Below are positions 16,411 through 24,144 of a DNA stretch of 43,717 nucleotides, piece by piece. The stretch is from Colimorpha sp045642445 (lineage in GTDB: Bacteria > Bacteroidota > Bacteroidia > Bacteroidales > P3). The DNA is taken from assembly GCA_045642445.1 (NCBI GenBank), contig JAZUIX010000013.1, positions 1-43,717 on the forward strand, written 5' to 3'. The notes under the pieces were generated by a model, which was not told where the DNA came from, did no database searches, and was given only the letters and a program-made list of their open reading frames with translations. Each line of letters opens with the position of its first letter. Within the stretch, counting starts at the first letter, position 1. Both the position numbers and the translations under genes were made by a program.

Positions 16411-16698
16411 ATGAAAACTGAATTAAAAACCGAATTTGAAGAACTGAATCGTCGAGTAAGTTCTTGCACAGACAAAGAAAGAGAACAAATTGTATCTCGA
16501 ATGAAATCAAATCTCATAGCGAGAGGTGTAGAAAGTCAAATTGTAGAATCCATTAGCGATGTTGCTGAATTGAGACGTCTTAATGCCGAAATTATCGAGA
16601 ATGAGAATGCGAAAAAACGTGATGACATCAATAATGAGGCTCGAGAAACAATGTTATCGACAAACAAATATTCAAAAGATAATCCATATTACAAATAA
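16411..16698 (+). CDS. small hypothetical helical protein
   Basis: A 95 aa charged protein without signal peptide, predicted largely helical (LNRRVSSCTDKEREQIVSRM, LRRLNAEIIENENAKKRDD). It is preceded by a 139-base gap that contains a small hairpin (CCGTTT / AAAACGG) and followed after 2 bases by a secreted protein gene. Family not recognised. Confidence 0.55.
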   Translation: MKTELKTEFEELNRRVSSCTDKEREQIVSRMKSNLIARGVESQIVESISDVAELRRLNAEIIENENAKKRDDINNEARETMLSTNKYSKDNPYYK

Positions 16699-16700
16699 TT

Positions 16701-17168
16701 ATGAGAAAAGTAATTGCAATACTGTCATTTTTCGTGATTTGTGTTACACTGCAAGCACAGTCGTACAATCAAGAAAGAGTTGCACTATCAAATTTTCTCA
16801 CCAGAATGTATATGAATCAGCCATTCGAAGGAGTAAAGGTCGTGCAAGACTACGAAAATACTTATTTGCTGTCGGTCGTTTTAGTGACTCCTACCGCATC
16901 AGAATCTACCACAAACAGATTGGCTCAAGTAAAATCCAATCGGAATGTAAGTCAATATATTGGTGGTTTGACTATGATAAGTAGCGAAACCATTATTAAG
17001 ACAACAGAAAACACTAAAAATAATGAAACATACCAAGAAATCACCGAAACAATAAAAGAGAACTCTTTTGGCTATACTCGGTCAATGGAAATTCTGAACA
17101 CAATTGATTTGGAATCAGGACAACGTGTGTATTTGTTCATTCGGAACATCAAAGAGATGAAAGATTAA
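16701..17168 (+). CDS. small secreted protein, function unknown
   Basis: A 155 aa protein with a clear signal peptide (MRKVIAILSFFVICVTLQAQ, cleavage after about residue 18). The mature part contains ALSNFLTRMYMNQPFEGVKVVQDYENTYLLSVV and a threonine-rich segment. It begins 2 bases after the preceding small gene, so the two are probably co-translated. Family not recognised. Confidence 0.6.
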   Translation: MRKVIAILSFFVICVTLQAQSYNQERVALSNFLTRMYMNQPFEGVKVVQDYENTYLLSVVLVTPTASESTTNRLAQVKSNRNVSQYIGGLTMISSETIIKTTENTKNNETYQEITETIKENSFGYTRSMEILNTIDLESGQRVYLFIRNIKEMKD

Positions 17169-17274
17169 AAAACGGATCATGGCGACATATTGCAATTGGG
17201 GAATGAACGATACTAAATATTTCATTTTGAACTAAAAAGATATAGTTTATTTGTATCATTTAAAACTAATTATT

Positions 17275-17853
17275 ATGAAAAGACTTATTTATGTTTATGC
17301 TCTGATTGGGCTATTTGCTTGCGGATGCAACAATCACGCAAATGAAAATCAAGTAGAACAAAACGAATATGGATTTGAAAAATATGTTCAAGGAGAGATT
17401 ATTGCACGACATGATGGCGCAATTTATGCAATCCAAAATGGTGGAGAATACGACCATATAGCCCAATACACAGAGGATACATGTATTATCCTTTTTGATA
17501 TGGAAAATGATTATAGATATCGTTTCTTTGGGCAGAGAATCGTTGATTCCAAATGCTTGGAAGAAGGTATTTTGCTAACTACTAAAAATTCTGACGATGA
17601 ATATTATGTCTATTTATTAAAGTATGAAAATCCAGACGAAATAGATTATCTAATTGGTTCATTTGAGCCTTGTTACTATGGCGTTGACAAAGTTGAATAT
17701 GAAGATACTTATATGAATGTTGAGAGGGTTGACAATGGTAGAAAAATTAAAGTATCTATTCCCTATTATGATGAAAATGGGAATATCATCAATTGGAACA
17801 TGATTGATGAGAAATACAAAGAAGCACTTCCTCAATGCTGGGCTCTTGACTAG
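17275..17853 (+). CDS. lipoprotein, function unknown
   Basis: Predicted lipoprotein of 192 aa from ATG 17275, with hydrophobic N-terminus and lipobox at LFACGC. An upstream TTG (17251) would add eight residues ahead of the signal peptide and is less likely. The mature part is acidic and tyrosine-rich (YGFEKYVQGEI, DMENDYRYRFFGQRI). Family not recognised. It is the last gene of the AT-rich block and is followed by a strong terminator. Confidence 0.65.
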   Translation: MKRLIYVYALIGLFACGCNNHANENQVEQNEYGFEKYVQGEIIARHDGAIYAIQNGGEYDHIAQYTEDTCIILFDMENDYRYRFFGQRIVDSKCLEEGILLTTKNSDDEYYVYLLKYENPDEIDYLIGSFEPCYYGVDKVEYEDTYMNVERVDNGRKIKVSIPYYDENGNIINWNMIDEKYKEALPQCWALD

Positions 17854-17891
17854 TTTTGACGGAATAGTACAATCTTAATTTCTACTATTTA

Positions 17892-17929
17892 GCGAGGATA
17901 CAACAATTTTGTTTCATCCTCGCTTTTTT
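17892..17929 (+). terminator. rho-independent terminator
   Basis: GCGAGGAT (17892-17899) pairs with ATCCTCGC (17916-17923), followed by six T residues. It lies 38 bases after the stop of the lipoprotein gene and closes the AT-rich island. Confidence 0.9.
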
Positions 17930-18178
17930 GTTCTCCCAATAATTGGTTTGTGGATATTCCCATTTATACTAATTGTTTTATAACCACCATTCTCTCATTC
18001 GAAAGATTGTGTCTATGCTGGAATGGTGGTAATTGTTACGCCTTCAGGTCAAGATGCCTTGGTAAGTACGAAGAGTTCTCCCCAATAGTAGCCCTCTCTA
18101 AAATATTTTCTTCAACAACAGTAGTCTGTTTGTTGGAGATAGAAAGGTAGGCGTTGCAGAAGCAAGGCGGGTCGGCTG
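17930..18178. other. intergenic, one long dyad
   Basis: No gene seen. ACCACCATTC (17983-17992) and GAATGGTGGT (18021-18030) form a 10-bp stem around a 28-base loop. The remainder leads into a decayed nuclease gene on the minus strand. Confidence 0.45.
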
Positions 18179-18376
18179 TCATTCCACTTTCCACTCCGCG
18201 ATGCCGTTTGTCTTTTGGCTGAAGCCCACGCCGATGCGATATACTTGTCGTGGGTCGGATTGGTAGGGCTCGGCGTAGCCTTTGTCGGCTATCTGCTGCA
18301 GGACCTCGTCGGCTTTGCCGTTCAGTTTGAACTCGAAGATGTAGACGTATTTGGGCGACTTCACAACCATGTTGCA
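18179..18376 (-). pseudogene. remnant of a PD-(D/E)XK nuclease/AAA-ATPase gene
   Basis: The minus-strand reading (VKSPKYVYIFEFKLNGKADEVLQQI ... GYAEPYQSDPRQVYRIGVGFS ... EWKVE) is the C-terminal end of the common Bacteroidota ATP-binding protein family with a C-terminal PD-(D/E)XK nuclease domain; FEFKL holds the ExK part of the nuclease motif. The N-terminal several hundred residues are missing, and the frame runs back into the downstream end of the glycosylase-like gene. A truncated leftover, probably not functional. Confidence 0.7.
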
Positions 18377-18407
18377 TCGGCTAGGACTGTTATGAAAACT
18401 TATGGGA

Positions 18408-19016
18408 TTAAAGCGATTGAAAGAATCCTTTGTAGTATTCCACCTTTTTGTCAAAGGCTAAGGGGTAGGCTCGCGAGGAGGAGGGGAGGCGGTGGAGGCG
18501 AATGTTTTCGAGGGGGATGGGAATGCTGCCGCCTACGGGAGGTACGGAGTCGAGGCCGAAGTACTGGCAGATGGTTATGGCGGCCTTCTCGCCTGTGGTA
18601 ACGATGGCTTTGCAATCGGGTATCTGGGTCAAGAGAGCCCGAATATCGGTGGCCTCGACCACTTCGAGGAATTGGTCCGAGGCGTTCTCTTTGAGTCGGC
18701 GAACCGCCGAGGCAGTATCGTAATAACCTATGCCTTTGTCTTTTAAAAATTCAATAATCGCCTCACGTTTGAAACATTTCTTTTCCACATTGACAAAATA
18801 GTCACGATTGCCGAAGAACACCGCTCCGAGTATCCGCCAATGGTCGTTGATGTAGTTAGGGTAGAAAAAATCCATACACCAGCGTTTCTTCGGCGGAGGA
18901 AAACTGCCCAAAAAGAGTATCCTACATCCTGTGGGCAGGAACGGCTGCAAGGGGTGATATTCTATTTCTGCCATACTGAAATAACGCTTTTTGAGAGGTT
19001 TTATTGTTGTGTACAA
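18408..19016 (-). CDS. uracil-DNA-glycosylase-superfamily protein
   Basis: A 202 aa soluble protein. CRILFLGSFPPPKKRWCMDFFYPNYINDHWRILG (about 31-64), CKAIVTTGEKAA (133-144) and a terminal LHRLPSSSRAYP (174-185) match the layout of the uracil-DNA glycosylase fold: a first catalytic loop after a GS-P motif, and a final loop carrying a serine-rich segment. It probably excises damaged or mismatched bases, but substrate specificity is not predictable. The methionine at residue 15 (18974) begins a more typical N-terminus and may be the true start. Confidence 0.75.
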   Translation of the reverse strand: MYTTIKPLKKRYFSMAEIEYHPLQPFLPTGCRILFLGSFPPPKKRWCMDFFYPNYINDHWRILGAVFFGNRDYFVNVEKKCFKREAIIEFLKDKGIGYYDTASAVRRLKENASDQFLEVVEATDIRALLTQIPDCKAIVTTGEKAAITICQYFGLDSVPPVGGSIPIPLENIRLHRLPSSSRAYPLAFDKKVEYYKGFFQSL

Positions 19017-19115
19017 AAAAAGTCAGAATAGGGCACAAGAGGCAGAAATCGTGTTTCAAATAACTGTATTACAATATTATTCTATTTTGCCGATAGAAGG
19101 ATAGATAAATTCAAT

Positions 19116-19147
19116 TTTGTTGAACGGAGAGGAATGTTGTATTTTTG
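19116..19147 (+). promoter_or_regulatory. peroxiredoxin gene promoter
   Basis: TTTG (19116-19119), a 20-base spacer and TATTTTTG (19140-19147) match the Bacteroidota promoter consensus fully. The start codon at 19184 is 36 bases downstream. Confidence 0.75.
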
Positions 19148-19183
19148 CATCCGAAATTTTTAACCACCAAAAACCAAATTATT

Positions 19184-19954
19184 ATGGAAAACAAAAACAA
19201 TGCAGTCGACATGTTCGACAAAAGAAACAGGATTATCACCCTTCAGTGCGGTCCCGTGCAAGACAATCAACCCTCCATGCCCCGAATCGGCGACCATGCC
19301 CCCGACTTCGACGCTGTAACCACCCAGGGCCCCATCCATTTCCCTGGCGACTACCGTGGCAAGTGGAAAATCCTCTTCAGCCATCCCGCCGATTTCACCC
19401 CCGTGTGCACCTCCGAGTTCATCACTTTCGCCCACATGGCCGAGGAATTCGAGAAACTGAATTGCCAGCTTGTGGGGGTCTCCATCGACGGTCTCTACAG
19501 CCACATCGCCTGGCTGCGTACCATCAAGGACCGCATCGAATACCGCGGCATGAAGAATGTTGAGGTGCGTTTCCCCCTCGTGGAGGACGTGCGCATGGAA
19601 GTGGCCCAAAAGTACGGTATGGTGCAGCCTGGCGAAAGCACCACGCAGGCCGTCCGAGCCGTGTTCTTCATCGACCTTGCCGACACTATCCGAGCCATCA
19701 TCTACTACCCCCTGGCCCTCGGGCGCAATTTCGACGAAATCAAACGTGTCCTCATCGGCCTCCAGACAGTCGACAAATTCGGCGTGGCCCTGCCTGCTGA
19801 TTGGAAGCCTGGCGATGATGTCATCGTGCCCACCGCAGGTTCGTGCGGTGTGGCTAAAGAACGCATGGGCGACACCTCGGGCAAAATGCACTGCTACGAC
19901 TGGTTTTTCTGCACCCAGGAGCTCCCCCAGGATGCCGTGATCGGCGAACAATGA
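19184..19954 (+). CDS. peroxiredoxin (Prx6/archaeal-type AhpC/TSA)
   Basis: Cytoplasmic thiol peroxidase of 256 aa. The active site PADFTPVC has peroxidatic C75 with the preceding Pro/Thr. The long C-terminal part with C221, C237 and C243 (CYDWFFC) resembles the archaeal Prx6-type enzymes, where two cysteines six residues apart take part in the redox cycle. Start ATG 19184 is chosen because the longer frame overlaps the promoter. It removes hydrogen peroxide and organic peroxides. It is followed by a lipocalin gene with a 50-base gap. Confidence 0.93.
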   Translation: MENKNNAVDMFDKRNRIITLQCGPVQDNQPSMPRIGDHAPDFDAVTTQGPIHFPGDYRGKWKILFSHPADFTPVCTSEFITFAHMAEEFEKLNCQLVGVSIDGLYSHIAWLRTIKDRIEYRGMKNVEVRFPLVEDVRMEVAQKYGMVQPGESTTQAVRAVFFIDLADTIRAIIYYPLALGRNFDEIKRVLIGLQTVDKFGVALPADWKPGDDVIVPTAGSCGVAKERMGDTSGKMHCYDWFFCTQELPQDAVIGEQ

Positions 19955-20004
19955 ACCACACCACGAAGCCACACATTTATTAACCTTAAAACCATAACCA
20001 AATC

Positions 20005-20541
20005 ATGAAAAACACGTTTCTCAAATTTTTGTGCGCCATCCCCTTCATAGGCATGGCCGCATGTGAATCCAACACGGATCTTACCACCACGACAGTCAAG
20101 GAGTTGGACTTGGCAAAATATGTCGGCACATGGTACGAGGTGGCCCGTTTTGACCACCGTTTCGAGCGCGACCTCGTGGGCTGCAAGGCCAATTACAGCA
20201 TCAACGAGGATGGCACCATCAAGGTCTTGAACACGGGTTACAAGGAGACCCTCGACGGCAAATACAAGGAGTCGGAAGGCAAAGCCCGACGCCCCGATGC
20301 CTCGAAACCGGGCCAGTTGGAGGTCTCGTTCTTCTGGAACTTCTATTCCGAGTACAACGTCATGGAACTGGCCGACGATTATCGCTACGCCCTCGTTGGC
20401 AGCAAGAGCGACGACTACCTGTGGATTCTCAGCCGCACGCCCCAGCTTACCCCCACCGACAAGGATTTCCTGCTGCGTCAGGCCCGGGCCCGTGGCTACG
20501 ACACCGACCAGCTCATCTGGGTGGAGCAGCGCACCGATTAG
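20005..20541 (+). CDS. blc: bacterial lipocalin (Blc-like lipoprotein)
   Basis: Outer-membrane lipocalin of 178 aa. Lipobox at C20 (GMAAC), the lipocalin signature KYVGTWYEVARFDHRFER (39-56), a middle strand motif YALVGSKSDDYLWILSRTP and the terminal helix. Blc-type lipocalins bind fatty acids or lysophospholipids and are often stress-induced; the peroxiredoxin gene just upstream is consistent with a joint oxidative-stress role. Confidence 0.92.
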   Translation: MKNTFLKFLCAIPFIGMAACESNTDLTTTTVKELDLAKYVGTWYEVARFDHRFERDLVGCKANYSINEDGTIKVLNTGYKETLDGKYKESEGKARRPDASKPGQLEVSFFWNFYSEYNVMELADDYRYALVGSKSDDYLWILSRTPQLTPTDKDFLLRQARARGYDTDQLIWVEQRTD

Positions 20542-20568
20542 CCTCTTTCAGACCCTTAGCCGTGAATC

Positions 20569-20597
20569 GGAGGGCATCCTTTCGGGGTGCCCTCTCC
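20569..20597 (+). terminator. terminator-like hairpin after blc
   Basis: GAGGGCA and TGCCCTC pair around TCCTTTCGGGG about 30 bases after the blc stop. No long T-tract follows, so termination strength is uncertain. Confidence 0.55.
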
Positions 20598-20657
20598 ATG
20601 TTTCATCCCTTTTGGATTCGAATCACGCACAAAGGACCTTCGGATGTCCTCCCAAAT

Positions 20658-20768
20658 AACCAAGATTTGACCAAGGACTGACCAAGGTGTGACCTAGGAC
20701 TGACCTTGGTATTATACCTAGGTCATACCTAGGTCAGTCCTAGGTCATACCTAGGTCACACCTAGGTC
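20658..20768. repeat. inverted array of 11-bp units (array 2)
   Basis: Five left-hand units of GACCAAGGACT/GACCTAGGACT type are followed by five right-hand units ATACCTAGGTC, ATACCTAGGTC, AGTCCTAGGTC, ATACCTAGGTC, ACACCTAGGTC. All are 11 bp and meet at one T at 20713. The core CCTAGG is itself palindromic; three flanking bases vary. It lies between the convergent blc (plus) and methionine-sulfoxide reductase (minus) genes. Same architecture as arrays at 5220 and 34049, with a different core. Confidence 0.9.
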
Positions 20769-20818
20769 ACCTATACCCATTAAGGAACTATTTTGGGTGC
20801 GAAATTTTGATCAGGGGC

Positions 20819-20851
20819 AAAAAAAGAGGGCGCCTTTTCGGGGCGTCCTCT
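20819..20851 (-). terminator. terminator of the msrC gene
   Basis: On the minus strand AGAGGACGCC pairs with GGCGCCCTCT around CCGAAAA and is followed by seven T residues. It lies 26 bases after the end of the reductase gene. Confidence 0.85.
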
Positions 20852-20876
20852 GATGGTTTCTGAAAAATTGGTGCGA

Positions 20877-21344
20877 TTAGGGGGTGGCCAATAGTTTGAC
20901 TATCTGTTCGAGATACTCCTGGTCGGTTTGGTCGAAGGTGCCGAATTCGCGGCTGTCGATGTCCAAAACGGCCACGATTTCGTCGTGTTGCCATACGGGT
21001 ACCACGATTTCGCTGCGCGATTCGCTGGAGCAGGCTATATGACCCGGAAACTGCTCCACGTCGGGCACTATGATGGTGCGCCTTTCGGCCCAAGAGGTTC
21101 CGCAAACGCCTCGACCATAGTCTATTCGCGTACAGGCAAGAGGCCCTTGGAAGGGGCCGAGGATGAGTTGGCGGCTGCCCTCGGTGCGGTAGAAGCCTGT
21201 CCACCAGAAGCCGAATTCGTGGTGCAGCAGGGCCGCAAGGTTGGCCATTCGAGCTATGAGGTCTTCTTCGCCCTGCATCAGCGATCGGGCGATGGGCAGC
21301 AGTTGGCGGTATTTTTCTTCTTTCATTTTTTTAGTGTTTTTCAA
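20877..21344 (-). CDS. msrC: free methionine-(R)-sulfoxide reductase (GAF domain)
   Basis: Cytoplasmic GAF-domain enzyme of 155 aa that reduces free methionine-(R)-sulfoxide with thioredoxin. It has the three family cysteines C71, C81 and C105, with the same 10- and 24-residue spacing as E. coli fRMsr (C84, C94, C118), in LACTRIDYGRGVCGTS and HIACSSESRSEIVVP. The GAF body begins with FGFWWTGFYR. The start may instead be the methionine at residue 7. It is convergent with the peroxiredoxin-lipocalin pair, so three oxidative-stress genes lie together. Confidence 0.92.
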   Translation of the reverse strand: MKNTKKMKEEKYRQLLPIARSLMQGEEDLIARMANLAALLHHEFGFWWTGFYRTEGSRQLILGPFQGPLACTRIDYGRGVCGTSWAERRTIIVPDVEQFPGHIACSSESRSEIVVPVWQHDEIVAVLDIDSREFGTFDQTDQEYLEQIVKLLATP

Positions 21345-21454
21345 TCATTAGCGGTCATCGCTACGAGTAATAACGATTTTTGGCTGCCATTATTGCCTCG
21401 GGGGCAATATCGATTTTGTTTTTGCGTTATTAATCCTGTTTGAATTATTTTGGT

Positions 21455-22204
21455 ATGAAACACACTTTGTTTTGTTTTTTGTTTATCGCTCTCTGCCTTT
21501 TCGACGGATGCCGAAGAGTACCAGAAAATATTGATACTGCGGTGGATACATTCGTCCCTGTGTTGGAAGAAACCGCTTCGATAGCGTCTGATTCGGACAG
21601 GGGGAAGTTTGTTGTTTTGACCGACAGCATCCCCGATTTGATTTTGGAGATGCGTTATTACTCCTCGTTCAATTTTGTGGGCACCCGCATCGACGGCTAT
21701 GAATCCCCTGTGGCTTTGGCCACCAAGGAGTGTGCTGCAGCTTTGGCAAAAGCCTCTGAGAAGGCCATGGGTTACGGCTATCGCCTCAAGATTTACGATG
21801 CTTATCGCCCGCAGATGGCAGTTGACCATTTTCTGCGTTGGGGGAAGGAGGTAAACGATACATTGACAAAACGTTATTTCTATCCCCAACTCTCCAAGGC
21901 CTCCGTGTTTCGGTTGGGGTATGTGGCTACAAAGTCGTCACATTCCCGAGGCAGCACCATTGACCTCACCCTTTTCGATATGGCCACGGGCCACGATGTC
22001 GATATGGGGTGTCCTTTTGACTGGTTTGGCTCCGAAGCCGCTTTTGAAAGCAACCGTGTCACGGCAGCCCAGCACCGTTCTCGCCAATTGCTCCGAACCA
22101 TCATGACCGAGTCAGGCTTCGAACCCATCGCCGGCGAATGGTGGCACTTCACCCTCAGCCACGAACCCTACCCCAACACCTATTTTACCTTCCCTGTGAA
22201 GTAG
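21455..22204 (+). CDS. D-Ala-D-Ala dipeptidase (VanX/DdpX family) lipoprotein
   Basis: Zinc dipeptidase of 249 aa from ATG 21455; a TTG 15 bases earlier is less likely. Signal peptide with lipobox at C19 (FDGC). M15D motifs: DAYRP with R118, SSHSRGSTID with zinc ligands H163 and D170, and EWWHF with E228 and H231. It hydrolyses D-Ala-D-Ala, presumably during peptidoglycan turnover in the periplasm. No van cluster genes are nearby, so vancomycin resistance is not implied. Confidence 0.92.
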   Translation: MKHTLFCFLFIALCLFDGCRRVPENIDTAVDTFVPVLEETASIASDSDRGKFVVLTDSIPDLILEMRYYSSFNFVGTRIDGYESPVALATKECAAALAKASEKAMGYGYRLKIYDAYRPQMAVDHFLRWGKEVNDTLTKRYFYPQLSKASVFRLGYVATKSSHSRGSTIDLTLFDMATGHDVDMGCPFDWFGSEAAFESNRVTAAQHRSRQLLRTIMTESGFEPIAGEWWHFTLSHEPYPNTYFTFPVK

Positions 22205-22272
22205 AACCCTCGGAGAAACCTTGTTGCAGTTTTGCTACAGATAAGAATACGCAGCTTCTTTTATCGTAACAT

Positions 22273-23658
22273 TTATTCACTCACAATCCAATGGCCGTTC
22301 TTTCTTCCACCTTCACGAACAATGCGATGTTGCAATTTCAGTTTCTTGATATGATAAAATATTCCATCAGTGGTCATTCCGAACATCTCTGCTAATTCTT
22401 GTGTAGTGATATTCGGATTCGCCTGTATCTGTTTTAATATAGTTTCCGTAGTCTTTTCCGTAGTCTTTTCCGTAGTAGAATCAATTATTGGCCTACTGAA
22501 AGTCACAACAACAAAGCCGGCATTAGTACTCCATTGGGGTTTTGCAAGATTGGCTTTACGACAAGCATTTATTATTCGACTCACACCCGATCCCCAGTTC
22601 TCAATATAAGAAGAGTTGTAGAGAACATTGGCAATAAGCGGGTTGTATGGTGCAGAATCATGCGAATGGATGATGTTCTCTGTTGTGATTTGAGGAGGAA
22701 GAATGCCAGGATTGGAAATCTCAATACGGTCATCAAAAATGGCAATACTGATGGTGAGATTATATTTCTCATACTGTCTATGACACAAAGCGTTCAGAAT
22801 GGCTTCGCGCAGTGCCTCGGTCGGTATTTCCAACATGTCTTCACGAACCAAACCAACTACTTTACCATTCATGTTAAGATGCTTGCGGAAGAAATTCATC
22901 GCTTCGTTAAGAAGAACAAATATATTGCCTTCCACTCGCTGATTGTCGATGAACTCATTCTTGTCAACACCCACGAACCGAGCCATACGCATAGTGAATT
23001 GCGTGTACATACCTGTCTCCTTGGTAAATAATGCTGTTGCGGCATTTAGTGGTTTCCCTCCGCTAATTATCTTCCATTTGGCAAGCACATCTTCTATCGG
23101 TTCTGTTAGTGCCGATTCGGGAAGTCGAGTTCGCTCTACACCGAGGCGGACAACCCCACGAATCAGTTTCTCGTCCAAAGAGCTGATGTCTTCAAAATTG
23201 GAAGGTTGCCGTTCCCATGCAAAATAATCTGGCTTGCATCGTCTCAAGCGCTCGTCATACATCTCGCGGGGCATCGTCTTGGTGGTACTCTCAACTTTAT
23301 AATATGGGCAGCCGTGATAGGTGTATGGAGCATTCCCCCATTCCCATCCGTCAAAATGCATCGCTATGACTTTCTTCTCCGAATGGTCTGGAATATCAAT
23401 ATACTCCACAGCCACATCCACTTGCGGCTCCAATAGACTTAATGCTTGGGCAATTTCTCTTTGGGTATTATCCGATACATTCTGACCTTCAATCTTCAAT
23501 GAAGTTGGTGCAACGCCAAAAATAAGCCAGCCACCTTCAGAGTTTAAGAAAGCACAAGCCGAATGCATACCATCCTTTAGTTCGCCCGTCGTTTTCTTCA
23601 ATTCCAACTGCCGATGCTCACCCTGTTGAACTAATATTTCTAATTCGTTTATTGTCAT
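22273..23658 (-). CDS. ATP-binding transcriptional regulator-like protein (AlbA_2/Schlafen, HATPase_c_4)
   Basis: A 461 aa protein. N-terminal AlbA_2/Schlafen-type domain (EHRQLELKKTTGELKDGMHSACAFLNSEGGWLIFGV, 14-49), a middle helical region, a C-terminal HATPase_c_4-like domain (ALREAILNALCHRQY ... RIEISNPGILP ... NWGSGVSRI, about 282-365), then a threonine-rich linker TTEKTTEKTTET and a winged helix (TTQELAEMFGMTTDGIFYHIKKLKLQHRIVREG). This widespread family is often found in mobile regions and its function is poorly known. AT-rich relative to the preceding genes. Confidence 0.85.
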   Translation of the reverse strand: MTINELEILVQQGEHRQLELKKTTGELKDGMHSACAFLNSEGGWLIFGVAPTSLKIEGQNVSDNTQREIAQALSLLEPQVDVAVEYIDIPDHSEKKVIAMHFDGWEWGNAPYTYHGCPYYKVESTTKTMPREMYDERLRRCKPDYFAWERQPSNFEDISSLDEKLIRGVVRLGVERTRLPESALTEPIEDVLAKWKIISGGKPLNAATALFTKETGMYTQFTMRMARFVGVDKNEFIDNQRVEGNIFVLLNEAMNFFRKHLNMNGKVVGLVREDMLEIPTEALREAILNALCHRQYEKYNLTISIAIFDDRIEISNPGILPPQITTENIIHSHDSAPYNPLIANVLYNSSYIENWGSGVSRIINACRKANLAKPQWSTNAGFVVVTFSRPIIDSTTEKTTEKTTETILKQIQANPNITTQELAEMFGMTTDGIFYHIKKLKLQHRIVREGGRKNGHWIVSE

Positions 23659-23775
23659 ATTGCATTAATCACTACTATTGACGAATCTTGGGTTTCGACC
23701 ATATTATTGAATATTTCTATTGCTTACAACGTGATTATTCTGGTTTTATAAGTGTGTTTGTGACGTTCGGTTGAC

Positions 23776-23855
23776 ACCTTTGCCGTTGGCTAGGACGTGG
23801 TCGATGTTGCCAAATCCGATATCATAACCCCAACCGTCACCGCTATTTGACTTGC
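23776..23855 (-). pseudogene. fragment of a nifJ (PFOR) coding sequence
   Basis: The minus strand reads SKSNSGDGWGYDIGFGNIDHVLANGKG, which matches the thiamine-diphosphate region of the intact oxidoreductase in this window (GGDGWGYDIGFGGLDHVLASGED, near 27970-28040) at both DNA and protein level. Only about 75 bases remain. It overlaps the last codons of the 70-residue gene at 23843. Evidence of an earlier partial copy or rearrangement. Confidence 0.8.
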
Positions 23856-24055
23856 TCTTTTGAGATTGTTCTTTGAATAGGACAATAAACGCCTATTTCT
23901 ACACAATGAGTTCCATCAGTATCTTCACTTACAATTCCTTTCATAGGAGTATTAGCTACAATCTCACAGAAATATTCTCCTGCTTTCAGACCTTGACGCT
24001 TTACTTTTCTACTGCATCCAGCACAATACGGAATACCATTTATAATTTTTACCAT
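23843..24055 (-). CDS. small cysteine-containing hypothetical protein
   Basis: A 70 aa protein with CAGC near residue 12 and two further cysteines (C30, C51, C58), possibly a small metal site. A full promoter lies about 50 bases upstream, which supports expression. Its C-terminal codons coincide with the nifJ fragment, so the end may have been formed by the rearrangement. Family not recognised. Confidence 0.5.
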   Translation of the reverse strand: MVKIINGIPYCAGCSRKVKRQGLKAGEYFCEIVANTPMKGIVSEDTDGTHCVEIGVYCPIQRTISKEQVK

Positions 24056-24102
24056 ACCATTTGAATTTTAATTCATACTTAGTTTATCGCATTGCTACTG
24101 TG

Positions 24103-24132
24103 CAAAGATAAAAAGATTTTTGGAACTACAAA
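24103..24132 (-). promoter_or_regulatory. candidate promoter for the 70-residue gene
   Basis: On the minus strand TTTTTTTG (from 24129) is followed after 18 bases by TATCTTTG (24103-24110), an exact TAnnTTTG match. Confidence 0.6.
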
Positions 24133-24144
24133 AAAATATTTTGT

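Noticed and set aside
21455..22204. Vancomycin-resistance gene
   Set aside because: It belongs to the D-Ala-D-Ala dipeptidase family but no vanHA or vanRS genes are present; lipoprotein versions are ordinary in Bacteroidota.
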